64,000 bases of DNA from Thermoanaerobaculales bacterium (GTDB lineage: Bacteria > Acidobacteriota > Thermoanaerobaculia > Thermoanaerobaculales > Sulfomarinibacteraceae): positions 1 to 64,000 of the forward strand of contig JALOLD010000011.1 in NCBI GenBank assembly GCA_025456145.1. The letters are read 5' to 3'. Positions within the stretch are counted from its first letter, which is position 1. Each line of letters starts with the position of its first letter. The position numbers and the translations under genes were made by a program. The notes beneath the pieces were generated by a model. The model had not been told where the DNA came from. It saw only the letters and a program-made list of their open reading frames with translations, and did not search any database. Shown here piece by piece: positions 1 through 9,223 of this stretch.

Positions 1-298
1 GGTGGTGGGGCTCGAGACCGGTGAGCAGCGAGGCCACCGCCGGGGTGGTGCGGGGCAGCGGGGTCAGCGCGCTCGCGAACCGGACCCCGTCGGCCGCCAA
101 CCGGTCGATCTCCGGGGTCGAGCAGTCGGCACAGCCATAGGCGCCGATCCGGTCGGCGCGGAGGGTGTCGACGGTGATCAGGACGACGTCCCTGGGGCGT
201 CCCGGTGCGCACGACAGACCCCCGACCGCCACCAGAGCGATCACGAGCATCGCCCGTGCCCGGTACCGCCGTCGCGTGCTCGATCGAAGCGGGCTCAT
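1..298 (-). CDS. Sulfatase/alkaline-phosphatase-fold protein (N-terminal part, runs off window)
   Basis: Only the first 99 codons lie in the window; the gene continues past position 1. The start is the ATG at 298-296. A hydrophobic stretch (about residues 17-29) ends at Cys30, a possible though imperfect lipobox. The metal-binding motif ITVDTLRADRIGAYG follows at about residues 41-55, typical of the PF00884 sulfatase fold. In the segment where sulfatases carry the formylglycine signature CxPxR, this protein reads RTTPAVASLLTG, so Thr stands in place of Cys/Ser and Val in place of Arg. That suggests a Thr-nucleophile phosphodiesterase or phosphotransferase of the superfamily rather than a true sulfatase (inference). 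The family assignment is firm; the substrate is unknown. Confidence 0.8.
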   Translation of the reverse strand, partial: MSPLRSSTRRRYRARAMLVIALVAVGGLSCAPGRPRDVVLITVDTLRADRIGAYGCADCSTPEIDRLAADGVRFASALTPLPRTTPAVASLLTGLEPHH

Positions 299-441
299 CG
301 GGTCCTATTCCATCACAGACGGCCCGGGCTCCCGAGCGGAGGCCCGACTCGGCTCGTCCCGCCCCTGCCCTCGCACCGTTCCGGATCAGGGAATTCCAGC
401 CCTCCCGTGGGGGGCGGGGACCGGCGCTGCGGAGGTCATGG

Positions 442-876
442 TCAGGGGGTCGCGCCCGGCCACTGCTGGAAGGCCTCGTCGAAGAACACGATGTCGGCGC
501 CGGGGTCGTCGACCGCGCCCCGGGGCTCGCCGGCGTCGCGGACCCCGTCGGCTCCCAGCGACCGGATCTCGGGGATGCCGTTCACCACGGTGACCTCGAA
601 GGGCCGGCCCCAGCCGTCGACCCGGGGAAGATCGGCGCGGTACACGAGCTCGAGGGCGTCGGCGAGCTCGTCGAGGGTGGCGGCCGCCGGGTAGGCGTCG
701 TTCTCGTCCTCGAAGGCCTCCATGGCCGAGCCGAGCACGTGGAGCCGCTCGATGGTGACCCGGGCCTCCTCCGAGGTCGCCGCCGGCGCCTCGCCGTAGA
801 GCTCGTACGAGGCCGGGATCGGCGTCGCCTCGGTGGCCGGGGTCGGCTCGGGGGATCGACCGCACCCGACGAGCAC
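442..876 (-). CDS. GspG-like (major pseudopilin C-terminal domain) lipoprotein
   Basis: About 144 residues. The short hydrophobic N-terminus LVGCG forms a good lipobox, so an exported lipoprotein is likely. After a Pro/Thr/Ala linker come a helix (about 45-65) and a GspG-type globular end with DAYPAAATLDELADAL, DGWGRPFEVTVVNG and EIRSLGADG, the conserved spacing of type II secretion major pseudopilins. The prepilin cleavage site and long N-terminal helix of real pseudopilins are absent, so this is a lipid-anchored relative, not a fibre subunit. Its start overlaps the end of the upstream methyltransferase gene. GTG at 876-874 is used here; a CTG at 882-880 has better spacing from a GGAG. Function unknown. 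Confidence 0.7.
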   Translation of the reverse strand: MLVGCGRSPEPTPATEATPIPASYELYGEAPAATSEEARVTIERLHVLGSAMEAFEDENDAYPAAATLDELADALELVYRADLPRVDGWGRPFEVTVVNGIPEIRSLGADGVRDAGEPRGAVDDPGADIVFFDEAFQQWPGATP

Positions 877-878
877 GG

Positions 879-1673
879 TCAGGCGCTGTGCTCCGCGTAG
901 ACCAACGCGAGGTGGCGGTGGAAGCGGTTCGGCGAGACGCGGGTGGCGAGGCCGCGACCGGCGAGCATGGCCGCCAGGCGTTCTCCGGCGCCCTCCCGAT
1001 GGGTCTCGACGACGAGCCTCCCGACCCGCTCGAGCAGCTCGACGGGCGGATCGCGGAGGATCTCCTCCTCGCCGCCCTCGCAGTCGATCTTGAGCAGGTC
1101 GCAGCGGTCGACCGAGTGGCGGCCGAAGAGCTCGCCGAGGGTCATGGCCGGAACCGGCGCGAGACCTGGGGTCGGGGTCGGGGTGGCCGATCGCAGCGCG
1201 GGCGCGGTCGCCAGATCGAGCGCCAGGGTCGCCGGCCCGGCCCCGATCGCCGCGCGGACGGCGGTGACGTTGGCGATCCCGTTGCGCGCGAGGTTGCGCT
1301 CGAGCACCGCGAAGGTGTCCGGCGCCGGCTCGACGGCGATCACCCGTCGGGCCGGTTGGCCGGCGGCGAGGTGGATCGCGAGCTCGCCGATCCCGGCGCC
1401 GATGTCGACGACCGTCGCGGTTTCGCCGAGCGGCGTGGCGAACCGCTCGTACTCCCGATCGAGACAGATCTCCTTGAGCAGCCACAGGTCGAGCGCGCCG
1501 CGCACCTCGAAGCGGGGTCCCCGGCGAAGCCTGACGACGCCGGGGCGATCGCCGCCCACCGCGAGCCGCCAGAGCACCCGGAGCGGGCGCTCGAACCCGG
1601 CGAGGATCGCCGGGGCCTGGCTCGCCTGCCGGACCAGCCGGACGGCGCGGAGCAGAGTGTTATCGGGTCGCAT
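879..1673 (-). CDS. FkbM-family SAM-dependent methyltransferase
   Basis: 264 residues from ATG 1673-1671. The SAM-binding glycine motif VVDIGAGIGELAIHLA lies near residues 85-100. The acidic motif with VEPAPDTF follows, then the FkbM signature LLKIDCEGGEEEIL near residue 195. Family members methylate hydroxyls on sugars and polyketides. Proximity to the glycosyltransferase operon that starts divergently at 1748 suggests a role in surface-polysaccharide modification (inference). The upstream in-frame region to 1745 reads as non-conserved Pro/Arg-rich sequence and is therefore excluded. The 74-nt gap to the divergent gene probably holds promoters for both directions. Confidence 0.85.
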   Translation of the reverse strand: MRPDNTLLRAVRLVRQASQAPAILAGFERPLRVLWRLAVGGDRPGVVRLRRGPRFEVRGALDLWLLKEICLDREYERFATPLGETATVVDIGAGIGELAIHLAAGQPARRVIAVEPAPDTFAVLERNLARNGIANVTAVRAAIGAGPATLALDLATAPALRSATPTPTPGLAPVPAMTLGELFGRHSVDRCDLLKIDCEGGEEEILRDPPVELLERVGRLVVETHREGAGERLAAMLAGRGLATRVSPNRFHRHLALVYAEHSA

Positions 1674-1747
1674 CGAAGCTCGGGTCGGGCGTACCGGACA
1701 CGGCGGGGCCGTGCTATGAAACGAGGGTACACCTCGCGGAGTCACCC

Positions 1748-2605
1748 TTGGGCCTCACCACGACGGACCGACAGACCCTCGACGAGCTTCTCGCGGGCGA
1801 GCTCGACACGGCCTTCAGACGGCGCATGCTGACGGTCTTCGAGCTGCTCGGGCTCGCCGACGGCGACCGCCTGCTCGACTGCGGCTGCGGCCGCGGCGTC
1901 GCCCTGGCCTACGCCCGCGAGCTTCGGCCCGGGTCCTGCCGCCTCGGTCTCGACGCCGATCTCGGCGAGCTCGTCGCGATGGGTGGGGCCGGCGACCCGT
2001 CGCTCCGGGTCTGCGCCAGCGCCGAGGCGCTGCCCTTCCCCGACGCCGCGTTCGACCGGCTGATCGCGAGCGAGGTGCTCGAGCACGTCGAGGACGACCG
2101 TGCGATGCTCGCCGAGCTTCACCGGGTGCTGGCCCCGGGCGGGATCGCCGCGGTGACCGTGCCCAACGCGCGGTTCCCCTTCGCCTACGACCCGGTCAAC
2201 GCGATCTGCGGTCGCCTCGGCCGGCCGGTGCGGCGCGGTCCGCTGGCCGGGATCTGGACCCATCACCGGCGGCTCTACGACGCCGAGATGCTGCGCGAGC
2301 GCGCGGCGGCGGCCGGCTTCGAGGTCGGGCCGGTGATCCCGCTGACCCGGGCCTGCCTGCCGTTCCAGCATCTGCTGCTGTACGGCATCGGCAAGCCGCT
2401 GGTCCGCGGCGGCTGGCTGCCGCGGTCGATGACGGCGGGCGCCGACCGGGTCTCGCGGCCGGCCGGCCGCCGCTCGCCCCTCGACCCGGTCGCGGCGCTG
2501 CGCGACCTGATCCGGCGGATCGACCGCGCCAACCAGCGACCTGGCGGGGATCGCTCGGTGAACCTGGCGGTGGGGCTGCGCCGGCCGTCGGATGACGGCC
2601 GATGA
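1748..2605 (+). CDS. Class I SAM-dependent methyltransferase (Methyltransf_11 type)
   Basis: 285 residues from a TTG start at 1748. Motif I LLDCGCGRGVALAYA (about 38-52) binds SAM; the Asp of LGLDADLGEL binds the ribose. LPFPDAAFDRLIASEVLEHV is motif II/III, typical of UbiE/COQ5-like methyltransferases. The C-terminal third (KPLVRGGWLPRSMTAG) has an amphipathic character seen in glycan-linked family members. The stop overlaps the next ATG (ATGA at 2602), so it is translationally coupled to the GT4 gene. First gene of a three-gene glycan-type operon. Acceptor unknown. Confidence 0.85.
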   Translation: MGLTTTDRQTLDELLAGELDTAFRRRMLTVFELLGLADGDRLLDCGCGRGVALAYARELRPGSCRLGLDADLGELVAMGGAGDPSLRVCASAEALPFPDAAFDRLIASEVLEHVEDDRAMLAELHRVLAPGGIAAVTVPNARFPFAYDPVNAICGRLGRPVRRGPLAGIWTHHRRLYDAEMLRERAAAAGFEVGPVIPLTRACLPFQHLLLYGIGKPLVRGGWLPRSMTAGADRVSRPAGRRSPLDPVAALRDLIRRIDRANQRPGGDRSVNLAVGLRRPSDDGR

Positions 2606-3759
2606 GGATCGTCGCCTTCGTCACCTACTACCGGCCGCACTGGACCGGGCTGACCCGGCACGCCCAGCTGGTCGCCGAGGGGATGGCGGCGCGCGGGCAC
2701 GAGGTGACGGTGATGACCACCCGCCACCGCCCCGACCTGCCCCATGAGGAGCGGCTCGACGGGGTCCGCGTGGTGCGGCTGCCGGTCATCGGCAGGGTGT
2801 CGCGCGGGATGGTCGCGCCGTCGGTCGCGTGGCGCGGGCCGGCCGAGGTGCGGTGGGCCGACGTGGTCCATCTGCACAGCCCCCAGGCCGAGGCGGCGTG
2901 GGTCGCGCTGTGGGCCCGGGCGCTCGGCCGGCCGGTGGTGATGACCCACCACGCCGATCTCGTGCTGCCGGATGGTCCGGGCAACCGGGTCCTCGAGACC
3001 GCGGTCCACGCCAACCTCCTCCTGGCGGCGCGGCTGTCGAGCCTGGTGGTGGCCTACAGCGAGGACTACGCCCGCCACTCGCGGCTGCTGCGCCGGGTGC
3101 TCCGCCGGACCCGCGCGATCCCGCCGCCGGTCGAGATCCCCGCGCCCACCCCCGAGGGGGTGGCTCGTCTCCGCGACGAGCTCGGTCTCGCGGGCCGGAC
3201 CGCGATCCTGTGCTGCGGCCGCTTTGTCGAGGAGAAGGGGCAGGACGTCCTGGTCGCGGCGATCCCGAGGCTCGTCGAGCGGCTCGGCGAGGTGGTGGTG
3301 CTGTTCGCCGGGGAGTTCGACACCATCGCCTACGAGCGCTTCTACCATCGGCTCCGACCCGAGATCGAGCGGCACGGCGAGCGGGTCCGCTTTCTCGGCC
3401 TGATCAACGACCGCCGCCGGCTCGCCGATCTCTACGCGGCGGTCGACGTGCTCGCCCTGCCGAGCCGCACCGAGTGCTTCGCGCTGGTCCAACCCGAGGC
3501 GATGCTCTGCGGCACGCCGGTGGTCGCGTCGGACATCCCGGGCGGGCGGGTCCCGGTCAGCGAGAGCGGGATGGGACGGCTCTTCCGCCCGGGCGACGCC
3601 GACGATCTCGCCGCGGCCCTCGCCGAGGTGGTCGGTCACCGCGGACGGTTCTGCCGACCGGCCGCCGAGATCCGGGCGCGGTACGACCTCGGACGATCCC
3701 TGGACCTCTACGAGGAGGCCTTCGCCGAGCTGACCGGCCGGCGGGGGAGGGCGCCATGA
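2602..3759 (+). CDS. GT4-family glycosyltransferase
   Basis: 385 residues, GT-B fold, no transmembrane segment. The N-terminal domain begins RIVAFVTYYRPHWTGLTRHA and contains HLHSPQAEAAW. The C-terminal nucleotide-sugar domain has GRFVEEKGQDVLVAAIP (about 205-221), ALPSRTECFALVQPEAMLCGTP with the EX7E pair, and VVASDIPGG. These are the retaining GT4 hallmarks. It overlaps its neighbours by 4 nt on both sides (ATGA at 2602 and 3756), so a single transcript is likely. It probably transfers a hexose to a lipid-linked or cell-surface glycan in the cytosol. Donor and acceptor cannot be told from sequence. Confidence 0.9.
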   Translation: MRIVAFVTYYRPHWTGLTRHAQLVAEGMAARGHEVTVMTTRHRPDLPHEERLDGVRVVRLPVIGRVSRGMVAPSVAWRGPAEVRWADVVHLHSPQAEAAWVALWARALGRPVVMTHHADLVLPDGPGNRVLETAVHANLLLAARLSSLVVAYSEDYARHSRLLRRVLRRTRAIPPPVEIPAPTPEGVARLRDELGLAGRTAILCCGRFVEEKGQDVLVAAIPRLVERLGEVVVLFAGEFDTIAYERFYHRLRPEIERHGERVRFLGLINDRRRLADLYAAVDVLALPSRTECFALVQPEAMLCGTPVVASDIPGGRVPVSESGMGRLFRPGDADDLAAALAEVVGHRGRFCRPAAEIRARYDLGRSLDLYEEAFAELTGRRGRAP

Positions 3760-5543
3760 GCCGAGCCCGCGCCCTCTGCCTCGGCGCCGCGCTGGCGGTG
3801 GTCTGCCTCGCCCTCGGTCTGCGCCTGATCGGCCTCGGCTGGGACGAGGGCTCGCTGGGCCATCCCGACGAGCGCTTCCTCACCCTGGTCGCGTCGAAGA
3901 TCGACTACCCGCGGTCGATCGGCGAGTACCTGGACACCGCCGCGTCGCCGGCCAACCCGGTCAACCGCGGCCACACCTTCTTCGTCTACGGCACCCTGCC
4001 GGTGCTCGTGACCAGGCTGGTCGCGGACGCCCTCGGCGAAGACGGCTTCTGGCGCCTCTACCGGATCGGGAGGGGTCTGTCGGCGATGCTCGACGTGCTG
4101 GCGGTCGTGATGAGCTTCGCCCTCGCGAGGCGGCTGCACTCGGAGGGGGCCGGGCTGGTCGCCGCCTTCCTGGTCGCGACCGCGGTGATCCACGTCCAGC
4201 ACGCCCACTTCTTCGTCGTCGACCCGTGGCTGACCGCCGCCGCGACCGCCGCGGTGCTCGCCCTGACCGCGGTGGCGTCCGGAAGTCGCTGGGCGGCGCC
4301 GGCCGCCGGGCTCGCGGTCGGGCTCGCCGTCGCCTGCAAGCTCAGCGGGGTCCTGCTGATCGCCCCGGCGGCGGGCGCCTTCCTGGTCGCCTGGCTCGAC
4401 CGCAACCGCCGGCTCGAGGTCGTCGTCGACGCGCTCGCTTTCGCCGCGGTGGCTGCGGTGGTCGTGCGCGTTGCCCACCCCTACGCCTTCGCGGCCGGGT
4501 CTCTGGCGACCCCCGACCCGCAGCTGCTGGGCAATCTGGAGCGGCTGCGGGCGTCAGCGACCTCCTTCGCCTTCCCGCCGGCGATCCAGTGGTACGGCAT
4601 CCCGCGGACCCACGGGCTCGTCCAGGTGGTGCTCTGGGGCACCGGGCTGCTGCCCGGCCTCGCCGGTCTCGCCGGGCTGGCCCTCGCGGTGGCGCGGGTC
4701 TGGAGGGGGCGGTGGAACGCGGCGTTCCCGGCGCTGGTGTGGGTCCTGGTCGGCGTCCTCGCCGCCGCCCTCCAGCCGGTCCAGGCGCCGCGCTACCTGC
4801 TCCCGATCTGTCCGACGCTGCTGGTGCTCGCCGGGATCGCCCTGGTCGAGCTCGGGCGGACGGTCGAAAGGCGGCTGCCGAACCGGCGCCGGCTCGCCTA
4901 CCTGCCGGCGGCGGCGACCGCGTCGGTCTCGCTGCTCTGGTCGGTCGCCTTCGTGCGGATCTACGCGACGCCCCACGCCCGCACCGAGGCGACGCGGTGG
5001 ATCGTCGCCCGCGCCGCGGCGGGCGAGACGATCGCGGGCGAGGCCTGGGACGAGCCGATCCCGGGGCCGGTCGCGGGTCAGCGCCCCCCGATCACGCCGT
5101 CGATCCAGCTGCCGGTGTTCGCGGCGAACGGTCCGGCGACCCGCCGGCGGATGATCGCCGGGCTCGAAAGCTGCGACTGGCTGGTGATCGCCTCGCAGCG
5201 CGGCTGGGGCTCGATCCCGCGGGTCCCGGAGCGCTTCCCCGAGACCCTCCGGTACTACCGCGCCCTGCTCTCGGGAGAGCTCGGCTTCGAGGCGGTGCGG
5301 GTCTTTCGCGATCTGCCGGGGATCGGCCCGTGGGAGATCGACACCCTTGCCGCCGACGAGAGCTTCTCGGTGTACGACCACCCGACGGTGATCGTCTTCC
5401 GCAAGGGCCCGCGCTGGGACCCGAGCCGCGCGGAGGCGATGATGACCGGGGTCGACGACCCGCGGCCGCCGCCCACCCGTCGCGAGCTCGCCGGTCTGGT
5501 GCGCCGGCTCGACGAGCTCCACCGCGCCGAGCCCGACCGCTGA
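3756..5543 (+). CDS. GT39/PMT-like integral membrane glycosyltransferase (GT-C)
   Basis: 595 residues from ATG 3756. TM1 is at about residues 6-27. The first extracytoplasmic loop has LGHPDERF, the acidic motif of GT-C enzymes that use polyprenyl-phosphate sugars. About ten more hydrophobic segments follow up to about residue 395. A soluble C-terminal domain of about 200 residues contains ARTEATRWIVARAAAG, typical of membrane mannosyltransferase-like proteins. It overlaps the GT4 gene by 4 nt. Likely role: transfer of a polyprenyl-linked sugar on the outer face of the inner membrane, completing the product of the two upstream enzymes. The long open frame upstream of 3756 in the same phase is a GC-rich shadow of the GT4 gene. 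Confidence 0.85.
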   Translation: MSRARALCLGAALAVVCLALGLRLIGLGWDEGSLGHPDERFLTLVASKIDYPRSIGEYLDTAASPANPVNRGHTFFVYGTLPVLVTRLVADALGEDGFWRLYRIGRGLSAMLDVLAVVMSFALARRLHSEGAGLVAAFLVATAVIHVQHAHFFVVDPWLTAAATAAVLALTAVASGSRWAAPAAGLAVGLAVACKLSGVLLIAPAAGAFLVAWLDRNRRLEVVVDALAFAAVAAVVVRVAHPYAFAAGSLATPDPQLLGNLERLRASATSFAFPPAIQWYGIPRTHGLVQVVLWGTGLLPGLAGLAGLALAVARVWRGRWNAAFPALVWVLVGVLAAALQPVQAPRYLLPICPTLLVLAGIALVELGRTVERRLPNRRRLAYLPAAATASVSLLWSVAFVRIYATPHARTEATRWIVARAAAGETIAGEAWDEPIPGPVAGQRPPITPSIQLPVFAANGPATRRRMIAGLESCDWLVIASQRGWGSIPRVPERFPETLRYYRALLSGELGFEAVRVFRDLPGIGPWEIDTLAADESFSVYDHPTVIVFRKGPRWDPSRAEAMMTGVDDPRPPPTRRELAGLVRRLDELHRAEPDR

Positions 5544-5657
5544 CCCGGTCACGGTCCGCCTTCGTTCCGATCGTCGTCCCGGGCGCGGCGCCGGGCGCCC
5601 GGGGTACACTGGGGTCGATCCCCAGCGTGGATCGAGGACGAAGACAGGAGCCGAGGA

Positions 5658-6731
5658 ATGCACCCACCCCGCGACCATCGCGCGATCGCTTCCCGCCGTG
5701 ACGTCTCGGGCCGCGACGAATCACCACACCGCCGGCCGACCGCGATCCTCCTGGCGGCCGGCGCGTGCATCGTGCTGCTGGCTGCCGCGGCGCCGGCCGA
5801 GGAGCCCCCGACGCTTCGGCTCGGCTCGGACGAGTGGCCGCCCTTTACCGGCAGCCCAGGCGCCCCTCGCGCGGCGAATGAGCTGGTCGACACGGCGCTC
5901 GAGCGGGCCGGGTTCTCGGCCGAGACCGCGATCTCCGGGTGGGAGGAGGTCGAGGCCGGGATCCGCCGCGGCGAGCTCGACGGCAGCGCCGCGATCTGGC
6001 GCACCGAGCGGCGCGAGCGGGACCTGCTGTTCTCGCTGCCCTATCTCGAGAACCGGCTCGTCCTGATCGGCAGGGCCGGCAGCGACGTCTCGGCGGCGAG
6101 CCTCACCGAGCTCGCCGGCAAGCGGGTGGCGGTGGTCGGCCAGTACGCCTATGGCGCGGTGGTCGATGACGCCCAGGGGGTCTACTTCGTCCACGCCCAC
6201 TCCGACCAGGACAGCCTCGACAAGCTGCTCGCCGGGGCCGTCGACTACATGCTGGTCGACGAGCTCGTCGTCCGCCACCTCATGGCCTTCCAGCCCGACG
6301 AGGCCGCGGCCAACCTCGAGATCGGCCTCAACCCCCTCGCCCGGCGGACCCTCCACTTCGCCCTCCGCAAGGACCTGCCCGGGGCCGACCGGATCATCGC
6401 GGCCTTCGACGCCGAGATCCGCGAGATGCAGGCCGACGGCACCTACGGGAGGATCCTCCAGGTCGGGTGGATCCGGGCCGACGTCGACGGCGACGGGCTG
6501 TACGAGCTCGTCCCCCTGGGCGAGCAGCTCGGCGAGCTGCCGCCGCGGTCGGTCTACGACGTCTATGGCACGGCGCCGGCCGACGAGACGCCGGAGAAGG
6601 AGCGGATCGTCGTCCAGGGGAACATCTACAAGGGCTGGGACGCGATCCCCGACCGCTTCAAGATCCCACCCAGCCAGGGCGGCGACACGTCCTTCAAGTA
6701 CGGCACCACCGTGGTGACCTTCAAGTTCTGA
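5658..6731 (+). CDS. Extracellular solute-binding protein, amino-acid family (SBP_bac_3-like)
   Basis: 357 residues. A long basic N-terminus precedes a signal segment (about 29-48) ending APAEEPP. The mature part opens LRLGSDEWPPFTG, the classic family 3 binding-protein start, and contains LFSLPYLENRLVLIGRAG and LTELAGKRVAVVGQYAYG. The ligand Arg motif of true amino-acid receptors is not obvious. The C-terminal extension (from about residue 270) carries DVDGDGLYEL, an EF-hand-like calcium loop, and is unusual for the family. There is no permease nearby, so it may be a sensor or stand-alone protein. A small hairpin (5609-5625) and a TACACT element lie upstream. Confidence 0.75.
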   Translation: MHPPRDHRAIASRRDVSGRDESPHRRPTAILLAAGACIVLLAAAAPAEEPPTLRLGSDEWPPFTGSPGAPRAANELVDTALERAGFSAETAISGWEEVEAGIRRGELDGSAAIWRTERRERDLLFSLPYLENRLVLIGRAGSDVSAASLTELAGKRVAVVGQYAYGAVVDDAQGVYFVHAHSDQDSLDKLLAGAVDYMLVDELVVRHLMAFQPDEAAANLEIGLNPLARRTLHFALRKDLPGADRIIAAFDAEIREMQADGTYGRILQVGWIRADVDGDGLYELVPLGEQLGELPPRSVYDVYGTAPADETPEKERIVVQGNIYKGWDAIPDRFKIPPSQGGDTSFKYGTTVVTFKF

Positions 6732-6798
6732 CCCGTCAGCAGTCGCCGACCGCCACGGCACCGTCACCGAGGCGCAGGGACCGTGGCAAGATGGGGTC

Positions 6799-7608
6799 GT
6801 GAGCAGCACCGACTTCACCCACCGCACCCTGCCGGTCATCGGCAAACGGGTGCTCAGGATGGGCCTCGCGCCGAGCTACGGTATCGACTCCGCAGGGGTG
6901 GACTGGGCCCTCGACGGGGGCGGGGTGCAGTACGTCTTCTGGACGCCGCGGATGAAGGCGGCGACGGTGCCGCTGCGCCGGGCCCTCCAACGCGATCGCG
7001 AGCGCTTCGTCGTCGCCACCGGACCGACGACCGCGTGGTGGAGCGGCGGGATCCGCCGGGCCGTCGACCGGTCGCGGGCCCTGCTCGGGGTCGACCAGCT
7101 CGACGTGCTCCAGGTCTTCTGGCTGGGCAGGACGTCCCGGTGGACGCCGGCGATCGCCGCCGAGCTCGAGGCCCTGCGCGACGAGGGCGCGGTGCGGGCG
7201 ATCGGCATCTCGATCCACGACCGGAAGCGTGCCGCCGAGCTCGCCCGGACCACCTCGCTCGACCTGCTGATGATCCGCTACAACGCCGCGCACCCCGGCG
7301 CCGAGGCTGACATCTTCCCGCACCTGCCCGAGGGCCGGCATACCGTCGTCGCCTACACCGCCACCTGCTGGCGCCGGCTGCTCAAGCGACCCGAGGGGTG
7401 GGACGGCGAGGTGCCCACCGCCGGGGACTGCTACCGCTTCTGTCTGAGCTCGCCCCACGTCGACGTCGTCCTCACCGGGCCGAAGACCCTCGCCGAGCTG
7501 CGCGAGAACCTGACGGCCTTCGATCGGGGCCCCCTCGACGAGACCGGGCAGACCTGGATGAGGGATTTCGGCGCCCGGGCCGGGGGCCGCGGCTTCGACT
7601 GGTTGTGA
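6799..7608 (+). CDS. Aldo/keto reductase-fold protein, atypical
   Basis: 269 residues from GTG 6799. The order of elements fits an AKR barrel: RRAVDRSRALLGVDQLDVLQVFWLG, LEALRDEGAVRAIGISIHD, LLMIRYNAAHPGAE and a C-terminal cofactor region with LTGPKTLAELRENLTAF. The usual D-x-A-x-x-Y catalytic motif near residue 50 is replaced by DGGGVQYVFW, so the canonical Asp/Tyr pair is not visible. It may be a divergent reductase or a non-catalytic family member. No Shine-Dalgarno is present; an extended -10 (TGG then CAAGAT) ends exactly 6 nt before the GTG, so a leaderless mRNA is likely. Confidence 0.7.
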   Translation: MSSTDFTHRTLPVIGKRVLRMGLAPSYGIDSAGVDWALDGGGVQYVFWTPRMKAATVPLRRALQRDRERFVVATGPTTAWWSGGIRRAVDRSRALLGVDQLDVLQVFWLGRTSRWTPAIAAELEALRDEGAVRAIGISIHDRKRAAELARTTSLDLLMIRYNAAHPGAEADIFPHLPEGRHTVVAYTATCWRRLLKRPEGWDGEVPTAGDCYRFCLSSPHVDVVLTGPKTLAELRENLTAFDRGPLDETGQTWMRDFGARAGGRGFDWL

Positions 7609-7661
7609 CGATCGGGGTCTCCCGCCCGAGGCTCGCATCCCGGCCCGTGGGGTGATGCGGC

Positions 7662-9218
7662 TTACGCCTTGTAGTGGAACTCGGCGACCAGGTTCTCGAG
7701 CGCGTCGGCCATCCGGGCGAGGCCTTCGGCGGCCCGCCGGGTGTCGCCGGCGCCCTCCGCGGTGACCTGGGCCGACTCGGCGACCTCGAGGGCGTGGCCG
7801 GCGATCTCCGAGGTGCCGCGCGCCGCCTCGTTGATGCTCCGGCTGATCTCGCTCGCGGTGGCGGTCTGCTCCTCGACGGCGAGGGCGATGCTCGTCTGGA
7901 TCTCGGCGATCCGGTCGACGACGTTGGCGATCTCGCCGATCGCGGCGACCGCCCGGTGGATGTCCTCCTGGATCGAGACCATCCGCTTCGAGATGTCCTC
8001 GGTCGCCGAGGCGGTCCCGCGGGCGAGCTCCTTGACCTCGTCCGCGACGACCGCGAAACCGCGGCCCGCCTCGCCGGCCCGCGCCGCCTCGATGGTCGCG
8101 TTGAGGGCGAGGAGGTTGGTCTGCTGGGCGATCTCGCTGATCACCTTGGCGACCCCGCTGATCTCGTTGGAGCGCTCGCCGAGGTGGGTGACGAGCTGGT
8201 TGGTGCTGCGCGCCTGGGCGACCGCGTTGCTCGCGACCACCGCCGCCTCCTGCGAGCTGCGGGCGATCTCGTGGATGCTCGAGGTCATCTGCTCGATCCC
8301 GGTGGCGACGGACTCGACGCTGACGCTGACCTGCTCGGCCGCCCCCGAGGCCATGGTCGCCTGCTCGGAGTTGGCGTCGGCGCCCCCCGACATCCGGACG
8401 CTGATCGTGCTCAGCTCGTCGGAGGCGGAGGCTAGGGCGCCCGCGTTGTCGGCGAACACCGACACCGCCACCCGCATCCGGTCGAGGGCCCGGTTGATCG
8501 ACCGGCCCATCGCGCCGAGCTCGTCGCTGCCGTCGATCTCGACCCGCTTGGTCAGCTCGCCGTCCGCGACCTCCGAGGTGACCGCGATGACGCGGCTCAT
8601 CGACCGCGAGATCGAGCGGACGACCGAGACCGACAGCGCCGCGAGCGCGCCGATGCAGACGACGAGCACCACGACGTAGACGACCGTCGCCCGCTCCTGG
8701 TTCAGCCGCGAGCGCTCGAAGGCCTCGGTGATGTCGATGTTCGCCTGGGCCGCGATCTCGTCGAGGGTCGCCTTGACCCGGTTGTACCGGTTCGACATCT
8801 CCCGGAGCTCGCCCTGGAGCTCCGGTCCAACCTCCATGTCGATCATCCTCAGCGAGGTCGCGCGCGCGAGCTCGTAGTAGCTCTGGAACTCGGCGCCGAT
8901 CCGGTCGATCTGGCCGGTGTCCAGGGTCGGGTTCTCCCTGGCGTCGGCGATCGTCGTCGTGAACTGTCGCCGCAGCTCGTCGGTCTCGTCGAGGATCGAC
9001 GGGTCGGCGGCGGCGACCGCGTCCTGGAGGCCGCGCTGGAGGGCGGCGAGAATCCCGACCAGCTCCTGGCTCGACGTCACCGCCGGCATGTAGCCGGTCT
9101 CGATGCGCCGGTTGAGCCCCTCGTTGGCCGATCGCGTCAGCTGGACGACGACGAAGACGAGCAGCAGGGCCGCCACGGCCAGCGCTGGCATCAAGGCGAT
9201 GCGATGGACAACCTTCAC
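7662..9218 (-). CDS. Methyl-accepting chemotaxis protein
   Basis: 518 residues from GTG 9218-9216, preceded by GAGGG. TM1 at about 8-26, a periplasmic helical sensor domain of about 155 residues, TM2 at about 182-203, a HAMP domain, then the cytoplasmic coiled-coil. The signalling tip [20 protein letters not shown] and [20 protein letters not shown] is the conserved MCP hairpin that contacts CheA and CheW. It ends [30 protein letters not shown] without a CheR-docking pentapeptide. It starts 5 nt after a small periplasmic binding protein gene, which suggests the two work as a ligand-receptor pair. No che genes lie in the window. Confidence 0.95.
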   Translation of the reverse strand: MKVVHRIALMPALAVAALLLVFVVVQLTRSANEGLNRRIETGYMPAVTSSQELVGILAALQRGLQDAVAAADPSILDETDELRRQFTTTIADARENPTLDTGQIDRIGAEFQSYYELARATSLRMIDMEVGPELQGELREMSNRYNRVKATLDEIAAQANIDITEAFERSRLNQERATVVYVVVLVVCIGALAALSVSVVRSISRSMSRVIAVTSEVADGELTKRVEIDGSDELGAMGRSINRALDRMRVAVSVFADNAGALASASDELSTISVRMSGGADANSEQATMASGAAEQVSVSVESVATGIEQMTSSIHEIARSSQEAAVVASNAVAQARSTNQLVTHLGERSNEISGVAKVISEIAQQTNLLALNATIEAARAGEAGRGFAVVADEVKELARGTASATEDISKRMVSIQEDIHRAVAAIGEIANVVDRIAEIQTSIALAVEEQTATASEISRSINEAARGTSEIAGHALEVAESAQVTAEGAGDTRRAAEGLARMADALENLVAEFHYKA

Positions 9219-9223
9219 GGCCC

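Noticed and set aside
2829-3755. Upstream in-frame extension of the GT-C glycosyltransferase
   Set aside because: Lies inside the GT4 gene in another frame; the membrane protein begins naturally at ATG 3756 with a transmembrane helix and an ATGA overlap.
5609-5625. Hairpin CTGGGG-TCGAT-CCCCAG as a terminator
   Set aside because: Stem is only 6 bp and lacks a U tract; it lies close to the start of the binding-protein gene and may be a leader structure.
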